IMG/VR virus record: IMGVR_UViG_3300009081_000021
Location: 1-43,395 of that record
DNA length: 43,395 bases
Strand: one strand, 5' to 3'
DNA from: a virus
The notes under the pieces are model-generated. The model saw only the letters and a list, made by a program, of their open reading frames with translations. It was not told the origin of the DNA and made no database searches. Shown here piece by piece: positions 23,503 to 31,820 of this stretch. Numbering within the stretch: position 1 is the first letter of the stretch; every line of letters starts with the position of its first letter. The position numbers were made by a program, and so were the translations under genes.

Positions 23503-26500
23503 TCAAAGTCTGAATTCCTCGAAATTGACATATTCATTAATATGATCAATAGCCTTATCTGCTAATTCTCTATAATAATCCTGATCGATATTATCCTCCA
23601 TTCCTAAGGCTCTAACTGTTTCGGATTCCATCCAACGATATCCTTTAGTTCCTGAAACAGCATGATATTTTCCATCTTTTTCTCTTAATAGAATTCCTCC
23701 ACCAGTTTTAACAGGAACAAAAGAACCACTCTTCCCAATGAATATATAATTTGGTTTCTCATCATTACTATCCATATCAAGATAAAGAGCTGTTGTGACA
23801 GATTTGACTTCGCACAGATCAGCAAATTCAATTGGCTCTTTACTAAAAAGAGTTTTGAAAATATATGGATGCTGAAATTCTGCTCCCACGGCAATCCATT
23901 TACCAGATATATCTTTTGCTATGTAGACAGAATCATTTACAAGAAGAAATTTCTCATAGGTTGTTTCATGCTCAAATGTATACCCGTATTTTTTTCCAAA
24001 ATTGATAACAAAGTCAATTATCTCTTTTGTTGGGTTTGGGATCTTAATAGAATCTGTTTTAATATGAACAACTTGATAACCCTCTTCTTGCACCGCAATC
24101 TTTAAATCGATCATAAATAAGGAGCCTCTTTTTGCAACTATATTATCAACATTGCGAGGATCCCTAAATCTATTATCGAAAGAAGCAGATGTCAAACCAT
24201 AAACAATATTAATAATTATTTTCAATGCATATGCCAAATCAGCAGCATCTTCTGGAGAATTCAGATACTTTTCAAGTAATCCATTAAAACCTTTTCTTGC
24301 TTTGCTGAAGTCTTTATGCTTAATAGCAAGACGGACGTCGATAAGCTCCCGATATTTATCTGTATATTCCCCAAATAAATTAAGCAAAGATATAGAGCTC
24401 GGGTGCATAGATGCCACATCCAAAAGTGCAACGTTCTTGTAAAACCCACTTTCTGCATAGACGTACCCTCCTTCTCCAGTTTCCTCTCTTTGATAAAAGC
24501 TTTTTCCAGAGTCATAAGTATATCCTGGAAACATCTCACTAAGATCTGTATAGACGAACTTATCTTGAGGATGCTTGTCATTGCCAAATATAATTTTTGC
24601 AGTGTGCATTTGAGTTGTATCATTCACAGTCAAACCGCTAAGATCAGCAAGAATTTGACGAGCAACGAAATCTTGTTTACGATAATTAAAAACTGCTTCA
24701 GTACTAACAACATCATTATCGCAATAATCAATAACTGCTGGCCATTTATCTTCTGATACTTCCTTGTCAAAGGGGATTCCTAACTCATTATGATGGATGC
24801 CCAGCTCCAATTGAAACTTCTTCAAGCTCTGCTTAACTGATGAAAAGTCATAGACATCAGCATAAGATATATTATAAGCCTCATTAAAGAATGCTTTTTT
24901 ACGGTCTAGAATAATATCCGAACTCAACTTATATATCTCAGAATTACTATATCCAAGATATCTTGCATAAAGCATATGATTGTCATATCGACGACAATTA
25001 AAGCCTATTAATTTAAATTTTAATAGCTCTTCAATATCTTGGGGCGGGGGATTAATCATATGAATACATTTCTTATCTTCGCCTTCGTATTTCCAGCAAA
25101 CAAGAAATAGATTAGGAAATACCTCGACATCGAAAAAGACAACTCTATCATCTAAATAATTATTCTGGTTAACACTCGGCTCTTCTGAACTGAAATGCAT
25201 TTTGCTAACCAATTTAAGACAATAATCGGCATTGTTACTGCTTCTCATTGCAAATGTTAAAACCTTGTTCCGCATATCTCGGACATCATATGCTAGATCA
25301 GATTTATAAGCTTCCTCAAGTATAGTATAAATAAAGTCGATGCTTGGCTTTGTATATGGATGAATCTCTTTATTTAAGTTTCTTTGTATAAGCTCTCTAA
25401 GTCCTTTTTCACTTTTAACGGTTTCGAAATTTATCATTTTCGTTTTTTCTTTCTTAAGTGGTAAACCTGTAGAAATAGATGCTATAGGTATATTATTGCA
25501 TTTGGACAGTTTCCTTCTTAAAGAAGCCCCTCCACTAAAGATCTTAACTTCTATACCTTCTGCATAAATATTACTAAGCTTTCTAACATCCCCATCGTAA
25601 ATGTAATGAAGATGCAGACCCGCTTGGCTTTTACTATATTCTACATAAGTAGGAGGCCATTTAGTAGCTGCTTCCAAATTTAACTCAGAAGATTTGTTTC
25701 CCTCTTCATCTTTAATGTCAAAATCTATGACAATATGATCACCAGGAAGCTGGACATAATGAACTTTTGATGTGTCCAAATCTTTAAGAGTGGTTTGGAC
25801 GTCTTTCCACTTATCAGTAGGGATGCCTGATTCACCTGCATATTGTGCTGGGCAATCGGCTGCGTTCTCCTCAAAAATAGAAGGTACTTCTTCCAAAACT
25901 ATCCAACTAGAATTGACTTCTGGAATGGCTTTTTCGCTAACGGTAAACTTTTCCATCTTTAAATCAGAATAATAATTCCTAACTAATTTACCATCTAGCC
26001 TCTTCATCTCAGAAAAATTGTTAAAATAATTCTTCAACTCATCTCTAAACTTATATTTAGGAAGTTTATTAGCTATGGTTGCGTCATCACAATATTCTTT
26101 ATACAGAGTATAAGCTTGAGCTAAAGATACGCCACCCTGTTCGAGAAAAATATAATAGTAGTTTTCGACATAGTTGAAGAAAACATCAGTCTCAAATATC
26201 ATTCCCAAAGGTCTATAAGTAGCATAATAATTCTTCCCCATGGATCTATAGACTTTAAGACACTTCGAGGCTATAGCACCTAACTCAAAATCAATTCGCG
26301 ACATTAAGGAAAAATATTTAACAGTCGGCAACTTCTTTCCAGATGGTTTAACATCAATAAGTCTTCGAATTATTCCAGATTTTGCGTCCCCAATTTTAAC
26401 TGGTTTGTTTGTGGCAAGGAAGAGAAAACAATTAGCTCGAGCAGTATAGCTCGGCTTGTATTTCTCATTCATCACCATCTCTTCGTGAGATATGATTGAG

Positions 26501-27231
26501 TTGAGTTTTGTATTGTCTTCTATTCTAGAAAGATCACCATCATGCTGGAGAGCGACCAAAGGATTCGATCGGAAAACCTCAGTAGAAAAAGTATTGCTAG
26601 AACTAGTAAGAGCTTTAGCCTCAAAGGTCGTATAATATCCAGCAAACAACTTTTGAACTATATTTAGGAATGTGGACTTACCACTACCGCCCTCGCCATA
26701 TAGCACTATGAACTTCTGAATATCCTTTGCCTCGCCAGCAACGATAGACCCGAGAGCCCATTCTAGTTTAGTTCTCTCCTCAGGAGAATATAAAGTACTC
26801 ATCAATTGATCATAAGCATCACACTTATCATCGCTCAAAGAATACGGCAAACGTCTACTAACATAATCACTTTTCTTTACTTCTGTATTCTGAAAAGTTA
26901 AATGCTCATCTAGTTGGTGGGCGTTATCTGATATTCTTGATAAATAGTTTCTGTATTGCGTCCAAGCATTTGTACTGAAATCGCTCATAAATTTTACATG
27001 AATAACTTCATTCTTCTTCTCAATGAGTTTATTTCTATAATTCATTAAGTCAGCATCCATCAAACGTTGGACATCATATTCATCGGTTGACCATAACCCT
27101 TTCTCTTCATCCCAAATGGCATAAAAACTTTTAGCTCGAACCATAAGGTCCTTAGATCTTGTTACTTTGAAATCGGGATATATTTCTATAATCCCTTTAT
27201 TCGATCTTTCTTTTATTTGATAAAAATCCAC
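23503..27231 (-). CDS. Helicase - primase - family B DNA polymerase in one polypeptide
   Basis: 1,242 aa from GTG 27231 (AAAGGAGG 8 bases upstream). Residues about 130-330 form an SF3/D5-like helicase: Walker A 'GEGGSGKST' (179-187), 'LVALQHDGD' (225-233), sensor 'FLFLATNKP' (269-277), then 'GIIRRLIDVKPSGK'. Residues about 490-595 look like an archaeo-eukaryotic primase: 'VIDFDI' (Asp503, Asp505), 'SQAGLHLHY' (His540, His542), 'IEVKIFSGG'. Residues 697-850 are a 3'-5' exonuclease: 'FFDVEVFPN' (Asp701, Glu703), 'GFNCRRYDNHML', 'YCDNDVVSTEAVF'. Polymerase motifs A 'LLDVASMHPSSI' (Asp938), B 'KIIINIVYG' (1004-1012) and C 'HIKTDS' (Asp1060) follow. Motif C keeps one of the two family-B aspartates. 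Confidence 0.88.
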   Translation of the reverse strand: MDFYQIKERSNKGIIEIYPDFKVTRSKDLMVRAKSFYAIWDEEKGLWSTDEYDVQRLMDADLMNYRNKLIEKKNEVIHVKFMSDFSTNAWTQYRNYLSRISDNAHQLDEHLTFQNTEVKKSDYVSRRLPYSLSDDKCDAYDQLMSTLYSPEERTKLEWALGSIVAGEAKDIQKFIVLYGEGGSGKSTFLNIVQKLFAGYYTTFEAKALTSSSNTFSTEVFRSNPLVALQHDGDLSRIEDNTKLNSIISHEEMVMNEKYKPSYTARANCFLFLATNKPVKIGDAKSGIIRRLIDVKPSGKKLPTVKYFSLMSRIDFELGAIASKCLKVYRSMGKNYYATYRPLGMIFETDVFFNYVENYYYIFLEQGGVSLAQAYTLYKEYCDDATIANKLPKYKFRDELKNYFNNFSEMKRLDGKLVRNYYSDLKMEKFTVSEKAIPEVNSSWIVLEEVPSIFEENAADCPAQYAGESGIPTDKWKDVQTTLKDLDTSKVHYVQLPGDHIVIDFDIKDEEGNKSSELNLEAATKWPPTYVEYSKSQAGLHLHYIYDGDVRKLSNIYAEGIEVKIFSGGASLRRKLSKCNNIPIASISTGLPLKKEKTKMINFETVKSEKGLRELIQRNLNKEIHPYTKPSIDFIYTILEEAYKSDLAYDVRDMRNKVLTFAMRSSNNADYCLKLVSKMHFSSEEPSVNQNNYLDDRVVFFDVEVFPNLFLVCWKYEGEDKKCIHMINPPPQDIEELLKFKLIGFNCRRYDNHMLYARYLGYSNSEIYKLSSDIILDRKKAFFNEAYNISYADVYDFSSVKQSLKKFQLELGIHHNELGIPFDKEVSEDKWPAVIDYCDNDVVSTEAVFNYRKQDFVARQILADLSGLTVNDTTQMHTAKIIFGNDKHPQDKFVYTDLSEMFPGYTYDSGKSFYQREETGEGGYVYAESGFYKNVALLDVASMHPSSISLLNLFGEYTDKYRELIDVRLAIKHKDFSKARKGFNGLLEKYLNSPEDAADLAYALKIIINIVYGLTSASFDNRFRDPRNVDNIVAKRGSLFMIDLKIAVQEEGYQVVHIKTDSIKIPNPTKEIIDFVINFGKKYGYTFEHETTYEKFLLVNDSVYIAKDISGKWIAVGAEFQHPYIFKTLFSKEPIEFADLCEVKSVTTALYLDMDSNDEKPNYIFIGKSGSFVPVKTGGGILLREKDGKYHAVSGTKGYRWMESETVRALGMEDNIDQDYYRELADKAIDHINEYVNFEEFRL

Positions 27232-27252
27232 CGAAAAAGCCTCCTTTCAATG

Positions 27253-27572
27253 CTTTTGTTACGGAGTTACACCTTTTTGTAAAGAAAAACTCTATTTATA
27301 TTTTTTTCTTTTTTAAAGTTCTTAGGGTTCAAAAACGTAACTCCGTATACTTTTTGCCTTTTTTCACCATTTTTTTGAAATTTTACGCCTAAAAAGTCAA
27401 AAAAATAATGAAAAAACAGTATACACCTTTTTTTCAAGAACGTAACAAGAACGTAACTCCGTATACTTTTTTGTCAAAAAATGACACTTTTTCGAGAAAA
27501 AATTTTCATTTTTTTCTCGATTTTTTACAAAAAAAGTATACACTCTTCGAAGTCCGTAACAAAAGTGTATAC
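27253..27572. repeat. Iteron-like cluster, candidate origin
   Basis: GTATAC occurs at 27345, 27419, 27461, 27536 and 27567. GTAAC, in either orientation, occurs at 27258, 27266, 27337, 27442, 27453 and 27556. Larger units read GTATACGGAGTTAC (minus) at about 27350 and 27466, with GTTACGGAGTTAC at 27258. At 27435 an 11-bp unit (CAAGAACGTAA) is in tandem. A perfect 10-bp hairpin (27493-27502 with 27510-27519, CGAGAAAAAA) sits inside. Iterons, A/T tracts and a hairpin beside the replication protein fit an origin; some boxes could equally be operators of the operon promoter. Confidence 0.65.
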
Positions 27573-27585
27573 TATTTTGTAAACA

Positions 27586-27733
27586 TTTTCAGAGGGTAGA
27601 AAAGGGGATTCATCGTTTACAGTGTAAGCTGATTATCTTCTATATAAATTTTTTTGGGATTTTTGCAAATCACCCCAATAGAACAATCAATCTGCTCGAT
27701 ATTGGCACACGATATATTTCTACCCTCTGAAAA
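27586..27733. repeat. 17-bp perfect inverted repeat around 114 bases
   Basis: Arms 27586-27602 (TTTTCAGAGGGTAGAAA) and 27717-27733 are exact complements. Inside are small dyads: TTACAGTGTAA at about 27617-27627 (operator-like) and GATTT...AAATC around 27658-27671. On the minus strand it follows the last accessory gene. Could be a structured RNA, a transcript end or part of the origin. Confidence 0.8.
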
Positions 27734-27775
27734 CGGCAGTTTTGAGAACTCTGCCAAACTCCTTAGGCTGGTTTC

Positions 27776-28105
27776 TCAACGGTCAGTTTTCGCATCCCCT
27801 GAATCGGCGGGTCTGGTCTCCCGAAATAGTTCAAAGCCTTTCTCTTTCATAAGGGCATTGAAAGTCTCAACAAACTCATCTTCCATCAGCAATGGATTAT
27901 GCATACGCATTAGTGTGTAATAAGACCACTTTCTCTCAAAGCGTAGCAGTTCATTGTTGACGCTTCGTCCTTCCCATCTTAGAAAGAATTCGGCCTTATC
28001 ATCCTCGAAATGCGACATGATCTTCCCAGTGCCTATTCTTTCTCTGATTTTCTGCATGATCGTATCTAACAACGGACTACCTTCTTTAATTATAACACTA
28101 TTCAT
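27776..28105 (-). CDS. Hypothetical protein, last gene of the accessory block
   Basis: 109 aa from ATG 28105 (MNSVIIKEGSPLLDTIMQKI), preceded by GGAGGG. Charged, mostly helical, with 'FFLRWEGRSVNNELLRFERKWSYY' rich in aromatic and basic residues in the middle. No recognisable motif or membrane segment. Its ATG overlaps the stop of the 54-aa gene before it (ATGA). A small hairpin (GGCAG...CTGCC then GTTTT, about 27734-27760) follows the stop and may end transcription weakly. Confidence 0.75.
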   Translation of the reverse strand: MNSVIIKEGSPLLDTIMQKIRERIGTGKIMSHFEDDKAEFFLRWEGRSVNNELLRFERKWSYYTLMRMHNPLLMEDEFVETFNALMKEKGFELFRETRPADSGDAKTDR

Positions 28106-28266
28106 ATTTTCCCTCCAAGCATCCAAATAAGCCTAGCATACACGACTTCGAAATTTACATATGTTATCTCAGAAAAAGACACCAAATAGATTTGCTCAAA
28201 CCAAGGTGTCTTCCTTCCAAAATCTAGAGCATATGATTTCTTTCTAAACGTGAAAAGAATACTCAT
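28102..28266 (-). CDS. 54-aa hypothetical protein
   Basis: Short gene: ATG 28266 after CAGGAGCC, stop TGA at 28102. It is linked at both ends by ATGA overlaps to its neighbours, which supports real translation. The sequence MSILFTFRKKSYALDFGRK... is basic and aromatic at the start, with a moderately hydrophobic C-terminal half (VNFEVVYARLIWMLGGKI). Family unknown. Confidence 0.7.
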   Translation of the reverse strand: MSILFTFRKKSYALDFGRKTPWFEQIYLVSFSEITYVNFEVVYARLIWMLGGKI

Positions 28267-28499
28267 GGCTCCTGCGCCTCCGAAACATCACAAAAATCTT
28301 CGAACGTATAAGCCGTCGCAACAGCAGCAGTTAAATCCAAGTTGTTCAGGAAGTAGTGAGTTGCGAACTGATTGTTATTATCCTTTTCAGATATTTCGAA
28401 CGGAAGGGTGAATTTCCGAAAATACCAACCCTCTCGTCTAAGGCGACGACAAGGGATTATATATGTACGACTTGGTGAGACCGACGCTTCGCCAGACAT
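28263..28499 (-). CDS. Hypothetical protein, 78 aa
   Basis: MSGEASVSPSRTYIIPCRRL start, basic middle (RRLRREGWYFRKF) and an acidic C-terminus ending 'FEDFCDVSEAQEP'. Two cysteines only, no zinc motif. ATG 28499 lies 1 bp after the stop of the basic 75-aa protein with a GGAAG ribosome site. Not recognised. Tight coupling with both neighbours argues it is translated. Confidence 0.65.
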   Translation of the reverse strand: MSGEASVSPSRTYIIPCRRLRREGWYFRKFTLPFEISEKDNNNQFATHYFLNNLDLTAAVATAYTFEDFCDVSEAQEP

Positions 28500-28500
28500 C

Positions 28501-28728
28501 TTAATACTTCCATTTCTTGATGCGGTCGCGATTGATCTTATTGCTATCCGCAGCCATTTTCCGCCGCTTATCGCTCTGCCCTTTGCTGTGGTTGTTCGAC
28601 CCGGTGGATCCTAAGCGTTTTCGGCGAGCTTTCTTAAGCTCGATTCGATCGCGTTTAGGCAAGGATTTGCTTTTCCCTTTACTGATCCGCAGAGCTTCCA
28701 TCAGACCCAATAGAAAGTTATTACGCAT
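28501..28728 (-). CDS. Small highly basic protein
   Basis: 75 aa with about one third Lys and Arg (ISKGKSKSLPKRDRIELKKARRKRLG...), following a short hydrophobic start (MRNNFLLGLMEAL). Ends KINRDRIKKWKY. Good AAGGAGATT ribosome site and an 8-bp overlap with the 167-aa gene. The composition suggests nucleic-acid binding; no fold is evident. Function unknown. Confidence 0.7.
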   Translation of the reverse strand: MRNNFLLGLMEALRISKGKSKSLPKRDRIELKKARRKRLGSTGSNNHSKGQSDKRRKMAADSNKINRDRIKKWKY

Positions 28729-29224
28729 TATTAATCTCCTTCATTTTTGCATATAAGTATTCGAGATTAGTTAATTCCAAACCCCAGTCTTTTCGAAGCG
28801 TACGCGCACCGTAATCGATTAACATATTTCCAGATTCATCTTTAAGAGACGTATGGAGAGTAACCCAATCTCCATTTAAATTAGTAACTTTCGTAACTAA
28901 GGTTGTTTTCGAATTTCCAATAGCATCCATTATCTCCTTTGGAGTTAATGCTATCTTTCCTCCCCATGGATTAATTCTAGGAAATTTTGCTTTGGAAATG
29001 GTTTCGACGACCCTGATGTCACCGGTTATAGAATCTTTCATACATGTTACTTCTTCACCATTATCAAGATTTTTTACTGTATAAGTTTCAGTATACTCAC
29101 CTACAAAAGATGGTTTTCCTCCCATTTTTTCTAAACGAATAAAGGTTTCAATTGCTTCTGACATACTATCATCAGTAATGAGTCTTTTTCTGAAAAATTG
29201 GCAAGTTATAAAATAGGTATTCAT
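28721..29224 (-). CDS. Hypothetical protein, 167 aa
   Basis: The start MNTYFITCQFFRKRLITDD is followed by a mixed alpha/beta sequence ('SEAIETFIRLEKMGGKP', 'YTVKNLDNGEEVTCMKDSITGDIRV', 'DWVTLHTSLKDESGNML'). No signal peptide, membrane helix or catalytic motif. ATG 29224 has GGAGAAATGG in front within the recurrent TTGAAAGGAGA leader. Function unknown. It is the first of four genes that read on with little or no gap into the small genes at 28.1-28.7 kb. Confidence 0.75.
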   Translation of the reverse strand: MNTYFITCQFFRKRLITDDSMSEAIETFIRLEKMGGKPSFVGEYTETYTVKNLDNGEEVTCMKDSITGDIRVVETISKAKFPRINPWGGKIALTPKEIMDAIGNSKTTLVTKVTNLNGDWVTLHTSLKDESGNMLIDYGARTLRKDWGLELTNLEYLYAKMKEINNA

Positions 29225-29253
29225 TCCATTTCTCCTTTCAAGAGTCTATAAAA

Positions 29254-29763
29254 CTAAAGATTTTCTTGAGAGATATAGTCCATCATCTGGTACCATATCT
29301 CTACTTTACGCTGATCCTTGAGCCCACGCTTTAAAGGAAATAATCCTCCTCGTCCGCTAGTATTATATCTACGCTCAAGGAAACGCTGAACGATAACTTG
29401 ATTTCTGGTGTGGGACCTTGGCTCGTTAACATCGACCGGATCAAGACCAAGATTGTCAACTAACATCCAGAACCACTTACCGATCCTGTTGATGTATCTA
29501 GGATCGTGTAGGATATAATCCATCCGCATGGCCAGAGCAATCAAGAACTCCAGCATACTGCAATCCAAATCTAACTGGATGCCGAATTGGGTTCGCAGTT
29601 GCAAGCCATCCTCTGCACGATTATCATCGTTGGGAAGGATCGAATAGAATTTTTGATGATAGAGCCAATAGCATAGATCACCATATTCTTCCTCATTCGA
29701 TCCTTTGCTTCCGAGTTGCTCGTACAGCCAATGCATGTACGCAAGTTCGTTACTCGGTCCCAT
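29254..29763 (-). CDS. Conserved gut-phage protein (NDDNRAEDG motif)
   Basis: 169 aa from ATG 29763 (MGPSNELAYMHWLYEQLG); upstream codons lack a ribosome site. 'LCYWLYHQKFYSILPNDDNRA', 'DCSMLEFLIALAMRMDYI' and 'GLFPLKRGLKDQRKVEIWYQM' are strongly patterned elements I know from many gut phage genomes, always unnamed. The NDDNRAEDG stretch is the most conserved looking part. Predicted soluble and helical. Its start overlaps the membrane protein before it by 14 bp. Confidence 0.8.
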   Translation of the reverse strand: MGPSNELAYMHWLYEQLGSKGSNEEEYGDLCYWLYHQKFYSILPNDDNRAEDGLQLRTQFGIQLDLDCSMLEFLIALAMRMDYILHDPRYINRIGKWFWMLVDNLGLDPVDVNEPRSHTRNQVIVQRFLERRYNTSGRGGLFPLKRGLKDQRKVEIWYQMMDYISQENL

Positions 29764-30355
29764 TATTGGTTTTCCTCTTTCTCTTTGGTTTTTGCTCTGC
29801 CTCCTCCTCAGACAGGCCAAGAACCAAGGTCGAATATTTGCCGTGGACACGAATTACTTCGTAGTCCGCTTCGAGATCGTTGTTACGAATATAAACGACG
29901 TCTGGGTCTTCCGATAGTTCACCGAAGTGCAAACCTTCGCGCGGCCCGATAAGATCTGACGGGCTTGCGATTAACTCATCCTCTAGGGTATAAGCGTTAT
30001 CACCTTCGTAATACATGATTTCGAACTGATCTCGATTTGTTAGATTTACCCACTCGTTATGGCTAATAATCTCGAACAAAGGAACGCTTAAATCCTCAGT
30101 CTCCTGGCCAATCCCAAGATATGGCGCTACAAGCTCGTTCAGGTTAGCTTTTGGCTTGGTCATCCTAGTATAATCCACAGGAGCTTCTGGGTTTGAAGGC
30201 TTATATTCCTCTACCCGTTTCTCGAATTCTTCCATGATATCTTCCGAGATCTGCTTTTCTTGGAATTTATAGATTAGCATATCTGCGAGAAGATATCCAA
30301 CAACACCTCCGCAAACACCGCTTGCTGCAACGATTACTACTTTCCTAACGTTCAT
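29750..30355 (-). CDS. Membrane-anchored conserved phage protein
   Basis: 201 aa. One N-terminal membrane helix with Gly-rich face (about residues 8-28, 'VVIVAASGVCGGVVGYLLADML'-like), then a soluble domain with 'IISHNEWVNLTNRDQFEIMYY' and 'GDNAYTLEDELIASPSDLIG', 'DPDVVYIRNNDLEADYEVIRV', and a basic tail (QKPKRKRKTNNGTE). The same architecture recurs in gut phages beside the 170-aa NDDNRAEDG protein and DUF6353-like proteins. Function unknown. Ribosome site GAAAGGAGGG, part of the recurring long leader. Confidence 0.78.
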   Translation of the reverse strand: MNVRKVVIVAASGVCGGVVGYLLADMLIYKFQEKQISEDIMEEFEKRVEEYKPSNPEAPVDYTRMTKPKANLNELVAPYLGIGQETEDLSVPLFEIISHNEWVNLTNRDQFEIMYYEGDNAYTLEDELIASPSDLIGPREGLHFGELSEDPDVVYIRNNDLEADYEVIRVHGKYSTLVLGLSEEEAEQKPKRKRKTNNGTE

Positions 30356-30470
30356 AATTTAACCCTCCTTTCAAGGGCTTTTCCATAATATAACAATTGT
30401 CGTACGTATAGTTATCTGGATGTTTGCATTCTTCTAGGACTTGATCTTTCCCGAAGATTACTGCGTCCAG

Positions 30471-31361
30471 TCAAATTATATCCCAAATTACACCGTCAAC
30501 ATTAAAGTCGAGACGAACATACTCGCTATAACCATTGACAAAGTCACGATGCAAACCGTTATCTGGATTTTCAAGATCGAAGGAGATATAGTTATCGCCA
30601 TGGTCCTTGACCCATCCAACAACTGAGCCAGCTCTACTACGAGGAATCCCCAAACAATCATAGATCTCATTCAAAAATACATGTCCCTGGGTTTGTAGAA
30701 GCTGGTTAGCATATGTCTGCTGAGATTGCAGGAAATGAAGATTCATCTCGTTATTCCGTTTGAATTGCAAAGAACTCTCGTCGAAATAACGGGCATAGAT
30801 ACTTTCCTCTTCCCAAGGAGGAACGCCATTATCTGCTTCCGGTTCAGCGACTACATCTTTCTTTTTCTTTTTTCCTTCGACTAGCTGATACTTCCGTTCC
30901 TCTCCACCAAATCGGAAATATCGATCTGCTGCCTCGTCAATGGAGTCTACAACACGACTTCGATACTTTTTGAAGCCCTCATCAAGCAGTTTATAGGCAG
31001 CAATAAGAGCCATATTTCGCCTTGAGAGGATTTCATGAGACGCTGCGATTGAGACCAAGGACAGCACGCCAAGACCAATAATCGGCGCATAAAGCTTTCC
31101 AGCATTAAGAATATAATTAACTTTAGCTAGACGCTTATCGTAATTATAATTCTCTTCAGAATATTCAATTCTTTCATCATCATAATAGAGCTCGATGGTT
31201 TCATTAACATCTTCATAGATTTCTTTTATATTCTGAAATTTATATGCTGCTCTATGAATTCCGACCGCCGTCCCAACCATTCCAGTAATCCCGAAACCGA
31301 TTAAGATTTCTGGAGCATATTTTTTAGCAATCAAACTTGCCCTACTCAGCTGGAGTTTCAT
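30471..31361 (-). CDS. DUF6353-like two-helix membrane protein, copy A
   Basis: 296 aa. Two membrane segments: about residues 13-33 ('APEILIGFGITGMVGTAVGI') and 85-108 ('YAPIIGLGVLSLVSIAASHEI'), separated by an acidic loop. 'LSRRNMALIAAYKLLDEGFKKYR' follows, then a cytoplasmic-type tail. The C-terminal module 'EIYDCLGIPRSRAGSVVGW' with 'DHGDNYISFDL' matches a piece of two other proteins here. Family known from many gut phages, function unknown. Overlaps the upstream 74-aa gene by 20 bp. Confidence 0.8.
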   Translation of the reverse strand: MKLQLSRASLIAKKYAPEILIGFGITGMVGTAVGIHRAAYKFQNIKEIYEDVNETIELYYDDERIEYSEENYNYDKRLAKVNYILNAGKLYAPIIGLGVLSLVSIAASHEILSRRNMALIAAYKLLDEGFKKYRSRVVDSIDEAADRYFRFGGEERKYQLVEGKKKKKDVVAEPEADNGVPPWEEESIYARYFDESSLQFKRNNEMNLHFLQSQQTYANQLLQTQGHVFLNEIYDCLGIPRSRAGSVVGWVKDHGDNYISFDLENPDNGLHRDFVNGYSEYVRLDFNVDGVIWDII

Positions 31362-31566
31362 CTTTTCGAGTCTCCTTTTTCTTAGCTTTATTGAAGGTTT
31401 GGAATGCGTCGGTATAGGTATCTTCCATAGCTTTCGCTACCAGATTTATAAATTCGACATCACCATATACCAAGTTATCCAAATATTGCATTGCTTTAAC
31501 AACACTGCGCTGGCCCGTCTGAGCCAATATAAAAGCTTTAGCTTTATCTTTCCAATTAATACCCAT
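31342..31566 (-). CDS. Small helical protein, 74 aa
   Basis: ATG 31566 is chosen (MGINWKDKAKAFILAQTGQR) because AGGAGA lies 8 bases upstream; two ATGs further upstream are too close or lack a site. Charged helical protein with 'KAMQYLDNLVYGDVEFINL' in the middle and a Lys/Glu-rich tail (KAKKKETRKDETPAE). Not recognised. Overlaps DUF6353-like copy A, suggesting translational coupling to that membrane protein. Confidence 0.7.
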   Translation of the reverse strand: MGINWKDKAKAFILAQTGQRSVVKAMQYLDNLVYGDVEFINLVAKAMEDTYTDAFQTFNKAKKKETRKDETPAE

Positions 31567-31577
31567 TTTCATTTCTC

Positions 31578-31820
31578 CTAGCAAAATACATAACAGATTA
31601 AAATAACACCGAAAGAGACTCCTGCTGCGATCAACCACTTAACGATCGAGCAAGCCAGCCCCTTACCGATAGGACGCATTGGGACAGTTTGGTAACCACG
31701 TCCTGCTGGACCGTAAATCTTGGCGTGGTCACCTTTCCCCATTTCAACTTTCAAACCTGCTTTTTCAGCCTTTTTAATAAGGTTTCGTCCATCTAAGTCT
31801 TGAGAACTAATCCTCGGCAT
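31578..31820 (-). CDS. HicA-like protein with C-terminal membrane helix
   Basis: 80 aa from ATG 31820 (MPRISSQDLDGRNLIKKAEK). 'GRNLIKKAEKAGLKVEMGKGDHAKIYGP' spans the HicA/YcfA double-stranded-RNA-binding-like fold, with the conserved His in GDH. 'QTVPMRPIGKGLACSIVKWLIAAGV' gives the usual last strand and helix. Instead of ending there it continues as a hydrophobic helix (SFGVILICYVFC). HicA proteins are mRNA-cleaving toxins; no HicB-like antitoxin follows. The membrane tail argues for a different or tethered role. Overlaps a 55-aa acidic gene. Confidence 0.65.
   Translation of the reverse strand: MPRISSQDLDGRNLIKKAEKAGLKVEMGKGDHAKIYGPAGRGYQTVPMRPIGKGLACSIVKWLIAAGVSFGVILICYVFC

Larger units (their letters stand above)
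27232..27775. other. Gene-free regulatory region with candidate replication origin
   Basis: 544 bp without a credible gene on either strand, between the accessory block and the replication operon. The half next to the polymerase gene (about 27253-27572) is very AT-rich and carries iteron-like GTATAC and GTAAC boxes plus a 10-bp hairpin. The other half (27586-27733) is a 17-bp inverted repeat around 114 bases with small dyads. Both are listed separately. A 63-codon plus-strand frame at 27408 is a by-product of A/T runs. Confidence 0.7.

Noticed and set aside
27408-27599. 63-codon plus-strand frame in the gene-free region
   Set aside because: Lys/Phe-rich product of A/T runs over the iterons; no ribosome site and opposite to all other genes.
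30356-30470. Short leader peptide frame (MEKPLKGGLNYER) before the 201-aa membrane gene
   Set aside because: No ribosome site of its own, 13 codons, and it merely includes the next gene's ribosome site; support too weak.
31578-31820. Canonical HicAB toxin-antitoxin pair
   Set aside because: Only a HicA-like fold is visible; neither neighbour resembles HicB, and the protein has an extra membrane helix.
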